Positions 1 through 6,680 are shown, numbered from the stretch's first letter. The stretch: DNA of 6,760 nucleotides from Thermoplasmata archaeon (GCA_030039135.1 JASHQN010000061.1:1-6760); one strand, 5' to 3'. Translations and numbers: made by a program. Notes: generated from the letters alone by a model not told the origin.

Positions 1-2172
1 GAGAAGTACCGACGGAAGGGCGACGACGCGAGCGTGCTCGCCTGCGATATCCCGTTCGTCCACCGGTTTCTCTACGATAAACAGCTCGGGCTCACGATTT
101 CCTTCGAGGCCGAAGAAGAGCCGACTGACGTTCGGGCCCGCTACAGCGTTCCGAACGTCTACCGCGTGGTGACCGATGTGAGCGACATCCGACCGGGCGA
201 GCCGTTCCGACCCGGGTTGCGTGTCCTCTCCTTCGACGTGGAGAACGCGATCCGCGAGCGCACGATCTTCACGATCTGCGGCGTGGCCGAGGGCGCCAAC
301 CGGCCCCGGCGCGCGTTCCGCATCCGTGCGGCCGGGGAGCGCGAGATCCTCGAGCGCTTCCAGGCGATCGTGGAGGAAGACGACCCGGACGTGATCACGG
401 GATACAACATCGGAGGGTACGACCTCCCCCTCCTGATCGAGCGGGCCGAAGTGGTCGGGCTCAACCCGCTCGCGCTCGGTCGGGACCGTTCGGCTCCTCG
501 GGAGATGGGCGACCGGCTCTGGAGGGTCACGGGTCGCGTCGTGGCGGACGCCTGGTGGTCGGCTCGCAACAGCCTGCATCCGAAGCAGGAGTCGCTCCAG
601 TTCGTCGCGCGGACCCTGCTCAACGACACGAAGCTCGACGTCGACCGACGGAACATTTCGGAAGAGTGGGCCCGCGACCCGGATCGCGTGATGGAGTACT
701 GCGAGCACGACGCCGACCTCGCGCTACGGATCCTGCAGCGCCTGCGCGCGATCGAACGCGCCGCGGACATGGCGACCGTCGCTCGCCTGCCGCTCGAGGA
801 AGGCCTGAACGGTCGGACCTCCGTCTTCGTCGACTCGCTCCTGATCCCCGCGGCGGACCGGGAGCACGTGGGAGTCCCGCCGACCCATCGCGGGGGACGC
901 GAGCAGCCGATCGAGGGCGGCTACGTCCATTCGATCCGGCCCGGCATCTACCGGTGGGTGGTCGTCCTCGACTTCAAATCGATGTACCCGTCGATCATCA
1001 TCGCGCGGAACCTCTGCTTCACGACCCTGTCGCCGGACGGTAGCACGGTCGCGCCCTCGGGAGCGCGGTTCGTCTCGTCGAGCGTGCGCCCCGGCATCAT
1101 TCCGAAGATCCTCGCCACGCTCCTCGCCGACCGCGACCGGTTCCGCCAGCTGTCGCGATCGGCCGACACCCCCGAGCTGCGCGAGTACTACGACGGGTTG
1201 CAGAACGCCGTCAAGGTCTTGATGAACTCGTTCTACGGCGTGCTCGCGTCGAGCTTCTACCGCTTCACGAACAAGGAGATCGGGGCGGCGATCACGTCGT
1301 TCGCCCGTGAGGCCATCACCTCGATCATCCGCGACCTCGAGGCCGACGGCAACGAGGTGGTCTACTCCGACACCGACAGCGTCTTCGTTCGCTCTCCGGT
1401 CGCGAGCCTCGAAGGCGCCCGCGAGTTCGGGGAGGCCGTCGCCCGCCGGTTCACCCACGAGGGCGTGACGTTCGAGTTCCAGTCGGTCTACGACGCGTTC
1501 TTCTCGCACGGGGCGAAGAAGCGCTACGTGGGACGGACGGTCTGGCCGCGCGACGATCTCGTCATCCGCGGCTACGAGAGCCGGCGGACCGATGCATTCG
1601 ACTACCAGTCGGAGGCCCTCCTCGAGGTGTTCGACCTCGTGCTCAAAGGGGACACGGAGGGGGCGATCCGACGTTCGCGCGAGCTCGTCCAGGCCGTCCG
1701 GGAGCACAAGGTCCCCCCGGAGCGGCTCGTGATCGCACGGAGCGTTCGTGCCGAGGGCGAGTACAACGCCTCGACCCGGGACGCCTTGCCGTTCCTGCGC
1801 GTCTTCCGCCAGCTGCAGAAGGAGGGCTACGACGTGATCCCGGGGATGAAGGTCGCCTGGATCGTCACGGACTCCCGCAAGAGCCCGCAGGACGTCGAGC
1901 CGTGGGTCGACGGTCGTCCGTTCCTCAAGGAACCGGATTGGGAGTACTACGCCGACCGCGTCGCCCAGACCCTCGCGCGGGTCACGGAGGTGTTCGACTG
2001 GGACGCCGCCGCCCTCCTGCGCGGAAGCCACCAGCGCCGGCTCGCGACGCCCGAGGCCGAGCCGAGAGCGACCGCCGAAGCCGCCCCCGCGACGCTCGAC
2101 ACCGCGGTCGGTGACGTCGGCAAGCCGGCCCGCCGCCGAGGGACCACCCGCAACCTGTCCGAGTGGTCCTGA
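1..2172 (+). CDS. polB: Family B DNA polymerase with 3'-5' exonuclease, N-terminus cut off by window edge
   Basis: Copies DNA and proofreads it through a 3'-5' exonuclease. The frame is open from base 1, so the GTG at 34 is an internal codon; 723 residues are visible, and by comparison with the ~775-residue Pyrococcus enzyme about 100 N-terminal residues are missing. Numbering from base 1, the exonuclease motifs are FDVEN (D79, E81), N136...D141 and YCEHD (Y233, D237). The polymerase motifs are DFKSMYPSI (D324), KVLMNSFYG (K405) and YSDTDS (D457, D459), followed by KKRY (506-509) and a thumb domain. All catalytic acids are present, so both activities should be intact. The GGYV...RPG.Y stretch before motif A resembles E. 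coli Pol II as I recall it. After the thumb, residues ~678-715 form an A/P/E/R-rich, probably disordered tail ending in TRNLSEWS, a degenerate PCNA-binding motif. Whether it is the replicative enzyme or a repair paralogue cannot be decided here. The stop is TGA at 2170. Confidence 0.96.
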   Translation, partial: EKYRRKGDDASVLACDIPFVHRFLYDKQLGLTISFEAEEEPTDVRARYSVPNVYRVVTDVSDIRPGEPFRPGLRVLSFDVENAIRERTIFTICGVAEGANRPRRAFRIRAAGEREILERFQAIVEEDDPDVITGYNIGGYDLPLLIERAEVVGLNPLALGRDRSAPREMGDRLWRVTGRVVADAWWSARNSLHPKQESLQFVARTLLNDTKLDVDRRNISEEWARDPDRVMEYCEHDADLALRILQRLRAIERAADMATVARLPLEEGLNGRTSVFVDSLLIPAADREHVGVPPTHRGGREQPIEGGYVHSIRPGIYRWVVVLDFKSMYPSIIIARNLCFTTLSPDGSTVAPSGARFVSSSVRPGIIPKILATLLADRDRFRQLSRSADTPELREYYDGLQNAVKVLMNSFYGVLASSFYRFTNKEIGAAITSFAREAITSIIRDLEADGNEVVYSDTDSVFVRSPVASLEGAREFGEAVARRFTHEGVTFEFQSVYDAFFSHGAKKRYVGRTVWPRDDLVIRGYESRRTDAFDYQSEALLEVFDLVLKGDTEGAIRRSRELVQAVREHKVPPERLVIARSVRAEGEYNASTRDALPFLRVFRQLQKEGYDVIPGMKVAWIVTDSRKSPQDVEPWVDGRPFLKEPDWEYYADRVAQTLARVTEVFDWDAAALLRGSHQRRLATPEAEPRATAEAAPATLDTAVGDVGKPARRRGTTRNLSEWS

Positions 2173-2176
2173 TCCG

Positions 2177-3118
2177 CTACGGCAAGGGTCCGCGGGCGTT
2201 CTCGCGCTCGGGGTTGCTCTCTCCCCGTAGCGCGAGGACCGAACCTCCCACGGCGATCGGGATGCCCGCGATCCCGATCGCGGGAATGGCGATGCCGAGA
2301 ACCGCCCAACCGAGCACCGCAGCGAACACGGGGATCCCGGTCATCAGCATCGGCGGGATGACAAGGCCGGCCCGATGGAGCGAGCCGAAGTACATGACGG
2401 GGGCGACGAAGAAGCTCGTCAGACCGGTGACGAGTAGGACCCCGAGTGCCCACGGGGAGACGGCGATCAGGCTCCGCGCGCCACCGGGGAGCGCCGGCGA
2501 GAGGAAGAGCCCTACTACGCCCGCCGCGAGCATCGACTGCGCGACCACGGCGCTCGCGGGGCTCCGCTCGTTCTCCCGGGCGGCGGACAGGAAGTATCCC
2601 GCCACCGTGAGCGGGATCGCCACCACGACCACGTAGCCGGAGGCGGGGATCGCGGACAGCCGCCCGCTCCCGACGATGGACAGGCCCCCACCGACGATGC
2701 AGAGGGCCATCCCGGTCCAGAGCGCCGGCGACTGGAACCGGTCTCGGTAGCCGACGAAGAAGACCGCGACCAGGATCGGGGTCAGCACGACATCCCCGAT
2801 GAGCGTCAGGAGCGACGTGTCGACGGGCCCCGCGAGGTACGTCGAGGCGAGGACCGAGAGCTGCATACCGACGAGGAGGGCGACCCGGCCCCACGCCGGC
2901 GGCGATGTCCACATTCGAACGAACGCGCGCGCCTGACCTTCGGCCACGCACCACGCCGCGTAGGCGAGTCCTCCGAACAGGAACGGGTAGACGAACACGG
3001 CCGAAGGGGCCGTGCCCGGGGTGACGGCGAGGACGAAGATGTAGTAGAGCGCCCAGAGGAACGCCGCTCCGAGCGGGAGCGCCACCGCCGCGGCGAGGTA
3101 CTCGCGCCGGCGCGCCAC
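2177..3118 (-). CDS. EamA/DMT-superfamily ten-helix transporter
   Basis: A 313-residue integral membrane protein with a short basic N-terminus (MARRREY) and about ten hydrophobic segments, roughly at residues 8-31, 39-59, 77-96, 100-122, 133-151, 159-179, 188-207, 222-241, 250-272 and 275-297. This is the two-times-five-helix layout of the EamA (drug/metabolite transporter) family. The helix 4 region ends each half with glycine-rich segments (GMALCIVGGGLSIVG; IGIAGIPIAVGGSVLAL), typical of the family. The C-terminal ~15 residues are polar and presumably cytoplasmic. The substrate cannot be told: family members export amino acids, nucleosides, drugs or other metabolites. The start is GTG at 3118, chosen because it gives the basic N-terminus before helix 1 and sits 27 bases after a TATA-like element. 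The stop (TAG, 2179-2177) is 4 bases from the converging polymerase stop. It follows purM on the same strand after 65 bases, but the element at 3142-3147 suggests its own promoter. Confidence 0.87.
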   Translation of the reverse strand: MARRREYLAAAVALPLGAAFLWALYYIFVLAVTPGTAPSAVFVYPFLFGGLAYAAWCVAEGQARAFVRMWTSPPAWGRVALLVGMQLSVLASTYLAGPVDTSLLTLIGDVVLTPILVAVFFVGYRDRFQSPALWTGMALCIVGGGLSIVGSGRLSAIPASGYVVVVAIPLTVAGYFLSAARENERSPASAVVAQSMLAAGVVGLFLSPALPGGARSLIAVSPWALGVLLVTGLTSFFVAPVMYFGSLHRAGLVIPPMLMTGIPVFAAVLGWAVLGIAIPAIGIAGIPIAVGGSVLALRGESNPERENARGPLP

Positions 3119-3141
3119 GGGCGGCGGTAGCGGGAACGCGG

Positions 3142-3147
3142 GTTAAT
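3142..3147 (-). promoter_or_regulatory. TATA-like box A for the EamA transporter gene
   Basis: On the minus strand GATTAA lies within the AT-rich run AAACGATTAACC (3152-3141), flanked by very GC-rich DNA. Its centre is about 26.5 bases upstream of the GTG at 3118, the distance at which archaeal box A normally stands from the transcription start. No Shine-Dalgarno sequence precedes the GTG, which fits a leaderless mRNA. This is inference from spacing and composition. Confidence 0.5.
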
Positions 3148-3152
3148 CGTTT

Positions 3153-3164
3153 GGTCGACCGGTC
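3153..3164. repeat. Overlapping short palindromes beside the transporter promoter
   Basis: GGTCGACCGGTC contains two overlapping perfect 8-base palindromes, GGTCGACC (3153-3160) and GACCGGTC (3157-3164). They lie directly upstream of the transporter's TATA-like element, where an archaeal regulator could act. Short GC palindromes are frequent in such DNA, so an operator role is only a possibility. Confidence 0.25.
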
Positions 3165-3182
3165 TTCCCGGCCCGGGTCTCT

Positions 3183-3194
3183 CCTACGCGTAGG
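3183..3194. repeat. 12-base perfect palindrome over the purM stop codon
   Basis: CCTACGCGTAGG reads identically on both strands and includes the purM TAG stop (3186-3184). No T-rich tract follows it on the minus strand, so it is not a convincing terminator. Function is unknown and chance is possible. Confidence 0.3.
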
Positions 3195-4245
3195 TGTCGT
3201 AGCGAAGCCCGAGGGCCGGGACGTGGACGCCGCTCCCGCGTTCCACGTGTCCGATCGGCACGGCGTCGGAAGCGCCCGCGCGGGCGAGCCGGCGCCGCGT
3301 TTCGCTGAGCCGGGTCGGCGCGACGACGACCACGAAGCCGACGCCCATGTTGAACGTCTGGAACATCTCCTGATCCGAGATCGATCCGAGCGACTGGACC
3401 CACCCGAACAGCGACGGGATCTTCGGCCAGTGATCGAGGACGTACGAGACGGGAGGATGGAGTCGGAGGAGATTACGCACGCCGCCGCCGCTCACATGGG
3501 CGAACCCGTGCGTCGTTGCCGGACCGGTGAGGGCATCGGCCGCCCGAGTGTAGATTCGGGTCGGTGTCAGGAGCTCGGCGCCGACGGGTCGCTCCGCCCC
3601 GGGTCGCGGCGTGGCCAGGTCGATCGATCGCTCGTCGAGCAGCCGCCGGACCAGCGTGAAGCCGTTGGCGTGGAGTCCCGTCGACGGGATGCCGAGGAGG
3701 ACATCGCCGGGCCGGATCCGGTCGCCGACCACCGGACGGCGCCCACCCGGGAAGAATCCGATTGCCGTCCCACCGAGATCGAGCCCGCGGATCAACGACG
3801 GGACCACCGCGGTCTCTCCCCCGAGGAGGGACGCCCCCGCCGACCGAAGACCACGATCGATCCCGCGGCCGATACTTCGGAAGACCTCCGGCGACGGCGC
3901 CTCGCACAGGATCGTGTCGACGAGCCCGGCCGGCCTCGCGCCGACCGCGGCCAGGTCATTGACGTTCACCGCCACGACGTCCTCGCCCACCTCCTCCCAC
4001 CGCTCCAAGCGCCGGGCGAGTTCGACCTTCGTTCCCACGGTGTCCGTCGTGATCGCGAGGGTCTCGCGCCCGATCCGGACGAACCCGGCATAGTGACCGG
4101 GGGCTGGGATCGGTCGACCGTGGCTCGGCGGGGCCCGGTACCGGACCTGGCGCAATAGCTCGGAGAGCGCCGAGCCGACCGATGCCCGATCGACCCCGCT
4201 CATCGCGTAGGTCCACGACGGCGCAGGGTTCGACGGCTCGGGCAT
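3184..4245 (-). CDS. purM: Phosphoribosylformylglycinamidine cyclo-ligase (AIR synthase)
   Basis: Catalyses step 5 of cytosolic purine synthesis: FGAM + ATP gives AIR + ADP + phosphate. The 353 residues are close to E. coli PurM (345). Family motifs run in order: TYAMSGVD (12-19, usual form TYkdAGVD), GHYAG (50-54), TTDTVGTK (66-73, usual form DGVGTK), NVNDLAAVGARP (94-105), LLGGETA (140-146), then PSTGLHANGFTL, LTPTRIY, HVSGGG and the C-terminal MFQTFNMGVG. The G-to-T change in the nucleotide-binding DGVGTK motif is a small oddity; everything else looks active. I chose ATG 4245 rather than ATG 4203 because the conserved SWTY segment precedes the inner ATG and would be lost, and because a TATA-like element lies 27 bases before 4245. 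The frame stays open beyond 4245, opposite pyrC, but that extension (e.g. towards 5124) has no family similarity. The gene is divergent from pyrC across 84 bases; stop TAG. Confidence 0.95.
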   Translation of the reverse strand: MPEPSNPAPSWTYAMSGVDRASVGSALSELLRQVRYRAPPSHGRPIPAPGHYAGFVRIGRETLAITTDTVGTKVELARRLERWEEVGEDVVAVNVNDLAAVGARPAGLVDTILCEAPSPEVFRSIGRGIDRGLRSAGASLLGGETAVVPSLIRGLDLGGTAIGFFPGGRRPVVGDRIRPGDVLLGIPSTGLHANGFTLVRRLLDERSIDLATPRPGAERPVGAELLTPTRIYTRAADALTGPATTHGFAHVSGGGVRNLLRLHPPVSYVLDHWPKIPSLFGWVQSLGSISDQEMFQTFNMGVGFVVVVAPTRLSETRRRLARAGASDAVPIGHVERGSGVHVPALGLRYDTYA

Positions 4246-4269
4246 GCTCCGAACGAGCCGTGCGAACGG

Positions 4270-4275
4270 AAATAG
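4270..4275 (-). promoter_or_regulatory. TATA-like box A for purM
   Basis: CTATTT on the minus strand is an AT-rich island in GC-rich DNA, centred about 27.5 bases upstream of purM ATG 4245. A GGAG lies only two bases before the ATG, too close to act as a ribosome site, so the mRNA is probably leaderless. Inferred from position. Confidence 0.5.
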
Positions 4276-4298
4276 CCTCGCCGCCGCCGAAGGTGGGT

Positions 4299-4306
4299 TC
4301 ATAACG
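4299..4306 (+). promoter_or_regulatory. TATA-like box A for pyrC
   Basis: TTCATAAC is the only AT-rich stretch before pyrC, centred about 27.5 bases upstream of ATG 4330, with no Shine-Dalgarno sequence between. It lies about 30 bases (centre to centre) from the oppositely oriented purM element, so two TBP/TFB complexes could hinder one another. Inferred from position. Confidence 0.5.
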
Positions 4307-4329
4307 CGGCCGGGGCTGCGGGCGGCCGG

Positions 4330-5679
4330 ATGGCTCCCCCGCCGGTCCGACGGCATCGCTCCGACTCGCCGCCGAAGCTCCCGGCTCCCTCCCTCATCCT
4401 CGCCGGGCGCGCCCTGCTCGGGGGCCGCCTGCAACCGGTCGAGATCGCGATCGGCGAGGACGGGCGGATCGCGTCGATCGGGCGGATCCGCACGGGGGCC
4501 CCTCGTCACGACGTCGGGGACGCGGTGATCCTGCCCGCCGCCACGGACCTTCACGTCCACCTCCGGGATCCGGGAGGTTCGCCCGACGTGGAGAACTTCT
4601 CCACCGGCACGATCGCTGCCGCGCTGGGAGGGACGACCCTCGTGGGAGAGATGCCGAACACTTCTCCTCCCGTCACCGACCCCGACCGGATGGCCGAGAA
4701 GGCGGCCCGTGCGCACGGCCGAGCGGCCGTGGACGTCCTGCTCTACGCCGATCCGGTCGGTGCCACCGATCTCGGGCCCCTCGCTCGGGCCGCGGGAGGG
4801 TTCAAGGTCTACCTCAGCCCCACAAGCGGCATCGACCGCGTGCCTCGGCCGAGCGAGCTTCCTCCCCTGTGGCGGCGGATGCTCGCCTACGACCTGCCGA
4901 TCTCGGTCCACGCCGAGGACCCTGCGCGGTTCGATCCACGCGCGATCCCCTCCGACCCTACCGGCTGGAACGAGTGGCGGCCCCCGGCCGCGGAAGAGGC
5001 GGCCATCGCAATGGTCGCGTCCGCGCCGACCGGTCTTCGCCTCCACGTCGCGCACGTGACGACGGCCCGGTCCGTCGCCCGGGTCCGGGAGCTGGGGTGG
5101 TCGTGCGAGGTAACCCCTCACCACCTCCTGCTGTCGGACGGCTCCGGGACCGACGCTCGGTTCAAAGTCAACCCTCCCCTGCGGTCGGAGGAGGAGCGCC
5201 GAGCGCTATGGGAAGCGTATCGGAGCGGGCGCGTGCCGGTCGTGGCGAGCGACCACGCACCGCACGCCCTCGCCGACAAGTCTCTCCCGTTCGAGCAGGC
5301 GCCGAGCGGAGTTCCGGGCGCCGAGACGATGCTGCCCCTGCTGCTCTCTCGCGCGCGATCGGGCGAGCTCGACCTCGGTGTCCTGGTCGCGACCGCCTGC
5401 GACCGACCCGCCCGGTGGTTCGGGCAGCCCCTCGGACGCGTGGCGGTCGGTCACCGAGCGAACCTATTGGTCGTCGACTTCCGATCTCGCACCGCTCTTT
5501 CCGGGCGCCACCTCCACAGCGCCTGCGGCTGGACTCCCTTCGAGGGCTGGGAGGCGATCTTCCCTCGGGAGCACTATCGCGACGGGGTGCGAATCGTGGA
5601 AGACGGAGAGTACGTCGGTCAGCCGACCGGGCGCATCCTGCGTCCGGAGTATGCACCGGGCCCGGACCGGGCTGCCTAA
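4330..5679 (+). CDS. pyrC: Dihydroorotase, class I-like amidohydrolase
   Basis: Catalyses the reversible ring closure of N-carbamoyl-aspartate to dihydroorotate, step 3 of pyrimidine synthesis, in the cytosol. The 449-residue protein carries the amidohydrolase metal-site set: DLHVHLRDPG (H75, H77, with R79 for substrate), MPNT (N110), GFKVY (K159, candidate carboxylated lysine), SVHAED (H194), HVAH (H239, H242), TPHHL, KVNPPLR and SDHAPH (D308 catalytic, H312), then GVPGAET and a closing strand NLLVVDF. Motif spacing and the HLRDPG and NPPLR signatures favour dihydroorotase over allantoinase or hydantoinase, which share the fold. The first ~20 residues (proline- and arginine-rich) form an extension before the usual N-terminal beta-sandwich; a TATA-like element 27 bases upstream supports ATG 4330, and no in-frame start precedes the core otherwise. 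It is divergent from purM and converges on the DedA gene with 19 bases between the stops (TAA at 5677). Confidence 0.93.
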   Translation: MAPPPVRRHRSDSPPKLPAPSLILAGRALLGGRLQPVEIAIGEDGRIASIGRIRTGAPRHDVGDAVILPAATDLHVHLRDPGGSPDVENFSTGTIAAALGGTTLVGEMPNTSPPVTDPDRMAEKAARAHGRAAVDVLLYADPVGATDLGPLARAAGGFKVYLSPTSGIDRVPRPSELPPLWRRMLAYDLPISVHAEDPARFDPRAIPSDPTGWNEWRPPAAEEAAIAMVASAPTGLRLHVAHVTTARSVARVRELGWSCEVTPHHLLLSDGSGTDARFKVNPPLRSEEERRALWEAYRSGRVPVVASDHAPHALADKSLPFEQAPSGVPGAETMLPLLLSRARSGELDLGVLVATACDRPARWFGQPLGRVAVGHRANLLVVDFRSRTALSGRHLHSACGWTPFEGWEAIFPREHYRDGVRIVEDGEYVGQPTGRILRPEYAPGPDRAA

Positions 5680-5698
5680 CGGCCGGGAACGACCTCGC

Positions 5699-6376
5699 TC
5701 ACGTGCGGTCCACGACCGCGCCCTTCAGCGCCCGGGGCCCCCGTCGGGGCGGCCACCCCAGTCGGAGGTAGCCGAGAGCGACGAGCCCGGCGTAGACCCC
5801 CGCGAGGACGAGCGCGACGGCGAAGGCGATGTCGATCGGTACGGTGTAGGCCCAGAGCGCGGTCCAGTTCGCTCCGAGGACCATCCCCAGGTACACGAGA
5901 CCCACCGTCCACGGCACCGAGCCGACGAGCGTATAGAAGCCGAACCGGCCCGGGCTCATCCTCGCCGCCCCCGCCGGGTAGCTGATGTACCCGCGCACGA
6001 CGGGGAGCGTTCGGCCGAGCGCGACCGTCGCCTCGCCGCGTCGCGCGAACCACCGTTCGAAGCGATCGAGGTCTTCCGCCCGCACGCGGAACTGCCCGAC
6101 GCCGAAACCGATCAGACGGGAACGCCACCAGCGCCCCACGGCGTAGCCGAGGAACGCCCCGACGAGGCCGCCACCGATCGCGACCGCGATCGTCCAGCCG
6201 AGGGGGAACGCCCCTTCCGCGACGAGGAATCCGGCGAACGGCAGGATCACCTCGCTCGGGATCGGAGGGATCCCGAAGCTCTCGACCGTCATCAGGCCGA
6301 AGAGGCCCGGAAGGCCGATCGCGACCATCACCACGGTGATCGCCTCGACGACGATTCCGAGCAGGCTGAACGTCAC
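5699..6376 (-). CDS. DedA/VTT-family membrane protein
   Basis: A 225-residue integral membrane protein of the DedA (VTT, SNARE-associated Golgi) family. Bacterial members are linked to undecaprenyl-phosphate recycling, lipid flipping and membrane-potential maintenance; the archaeal substrate is not established, though a polyprenyl phosphate or phospholipid is a reasonable guess. Visible family features are a first hydrophobic segment (4-31), ESFGIPPIPSE (E32, E42, matching the paired acidic residues of E. coli YqjA/DedA), a re-entrant loop (43-55), a helix at 60-81, then GRTLPVVRGYIS (R122 and R128, six residues apart as in the essential bacterial pair), PAGAARM, and helices around 141-168 and 176-205 before a basic tail. 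Length is usual for the family. The start is GTG 6376; GGAGGT lies 12 bases upstream and no in-frame start lies closer. It follows the small CxxC gene by 24 bases without a good TATA-like element, so co-transcription is likely. Stop TGA. Confidence 0.9.
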   Translation of the reverse strand: MTFSLLGIVVEAITVVMVAIGLPGLFGLMTVESFGIPPIPSEVILPFAGFLVAEGAFPLGWTIAVAIGGGLVGAFLGYAVGRWWRSRLIGFGVGQFRVRAEDLDRFERWFARRGEATVALGRTLPVVRGYISYPAGAARMSPGRFGFYTLVGSVPWTVGLVYLGMVLGANWTALWAYTVPIDIAFAVALVLAGVYAGLVALGYLRLGWPPRRGPRALKGAVVDRT

Positions 6377-6388
6377 GGTACGGGCTCG

Positions 6389-6394
6389 ACCTCC
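6389..6394 (-). promoter_or_regulatory. Shine-Dalgarno sequence before the DedA gene
   Basis: GGAGGT on the minus strand matches the anti-Shine-Dalgarno end of 16S rRNA and stands in the 24-base gap between the CxxC gene and the DedA GTG. The spacing of 12 bases is longer than ideal. It is the only clear ribosome site in the window and marks DedA as an internal operon gene. Confidence 0.5.
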
Positions 6395-6400
6395 GGCGCC

Positions 6401-6655
6401 CTACGTAGCGGCGGGCGTGTCCCAGACCAGGCGGAACGGTTCCGTCAGTCGCACGTTGGTTCGGGCCGGGATCCCGTCGAAGTCGAGCGGGGTTTGGCAC
6501 CCCCCGCACGCTACGGTCGGGCGCCGGCGGCCGAGGGCGATGGAGAGGGGGATGCCCACCTCGATCTCGCGGGGCCGCTCGGGCGCCTCAGCGACAGCCT
6601 TCCGCAGCCGCTCGAGGAGGGCCTCTTCGCTCGGTGCGTCCGGCTCTCGGCTCAT
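6401..6655 (-). CDS. Small CxxC protein of unknown function
   Basis: An 84-residue soluble protein that I do not recognise as a named family. Residues 9-24 look like a charged amphipathic helix (SEEALLERLRKAVAEA), residues 30-42 could form a strand, and the C-terminal half holds a single CGGC knuckle (C50, C53) followed by QTPLDFDGIPARTNVRL and a hydrophobic LTEPFRLVW end. One CxxC is half of a zinc ribbon, so metal binding would need dimerisation or a partner; a redox CGGC pair is another option. It has no signal peptide or membrane segment. The gene-like codon pattern (GC-rich third positions), ATG start with a TATA-like element 29 bases upstream, and tight placement before DedA support it as real. 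The 24-base spacing to DedA suggests a two-gene transcript, but a functional link to DedA is only inferred. The TAG stop sits in the 8-base palindrome CTACGTAG. Confidence 0.7.
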   Translation of the reverse strand: MSREPDAPSEEALLERLRKAVAEAPERPREIEVGIPLSIALGRRRPTVACGGCQTPLDFDGIPARTNVRLTEPFRLVWDTPAAT

Positions 6656-6680
6656 CGCTGGTTATCACGGGGGCCAGCCT

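Noticed and set aside
724..2031. Long open frame on the minus strand opposite the DNA polymerase gene
   Set aside because: Its predicted protein is a low-complexity R/D/E/V-rich sequence with no family motif. Such antisense frames arise routinely in GC-rich genes with few stop codons, and the polymerase on the other strand has all its motifs.
3151..4158. 335-codon open frame on the plus strand opposite purM
   Set aside because: Translation is R/D/P-rich without recognisable motifs, while the minus strand encodes a complete AIR synthase. It is a composition shadow.
4246..5124. Upstream extension of the purM frame opposite pyrC
   Set aside because: The frame stays open but the extra ~290 residues resemble no PurM fusion partner, lie antisense to a clear dihydroorotase, and a good start with a TATA-like element exists at 4245.
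5660..5672. GCCCGGACCGGGC inverted repeat near the 3' end of pyrC as a terminator
   Set aside because: It has only a one-base centre, lies inside the coding sequence, and no T tract follows on either strand. GC palindromes are expected by chance here.
5676..6509. Alternative minus-strand frame overlapping DedA and the CxxC gene
   Set aside because: It is arginine/glycine-rich with no hydrophobic segments, whereas the neighbouring frame encodes the DedA signature residues and helices.
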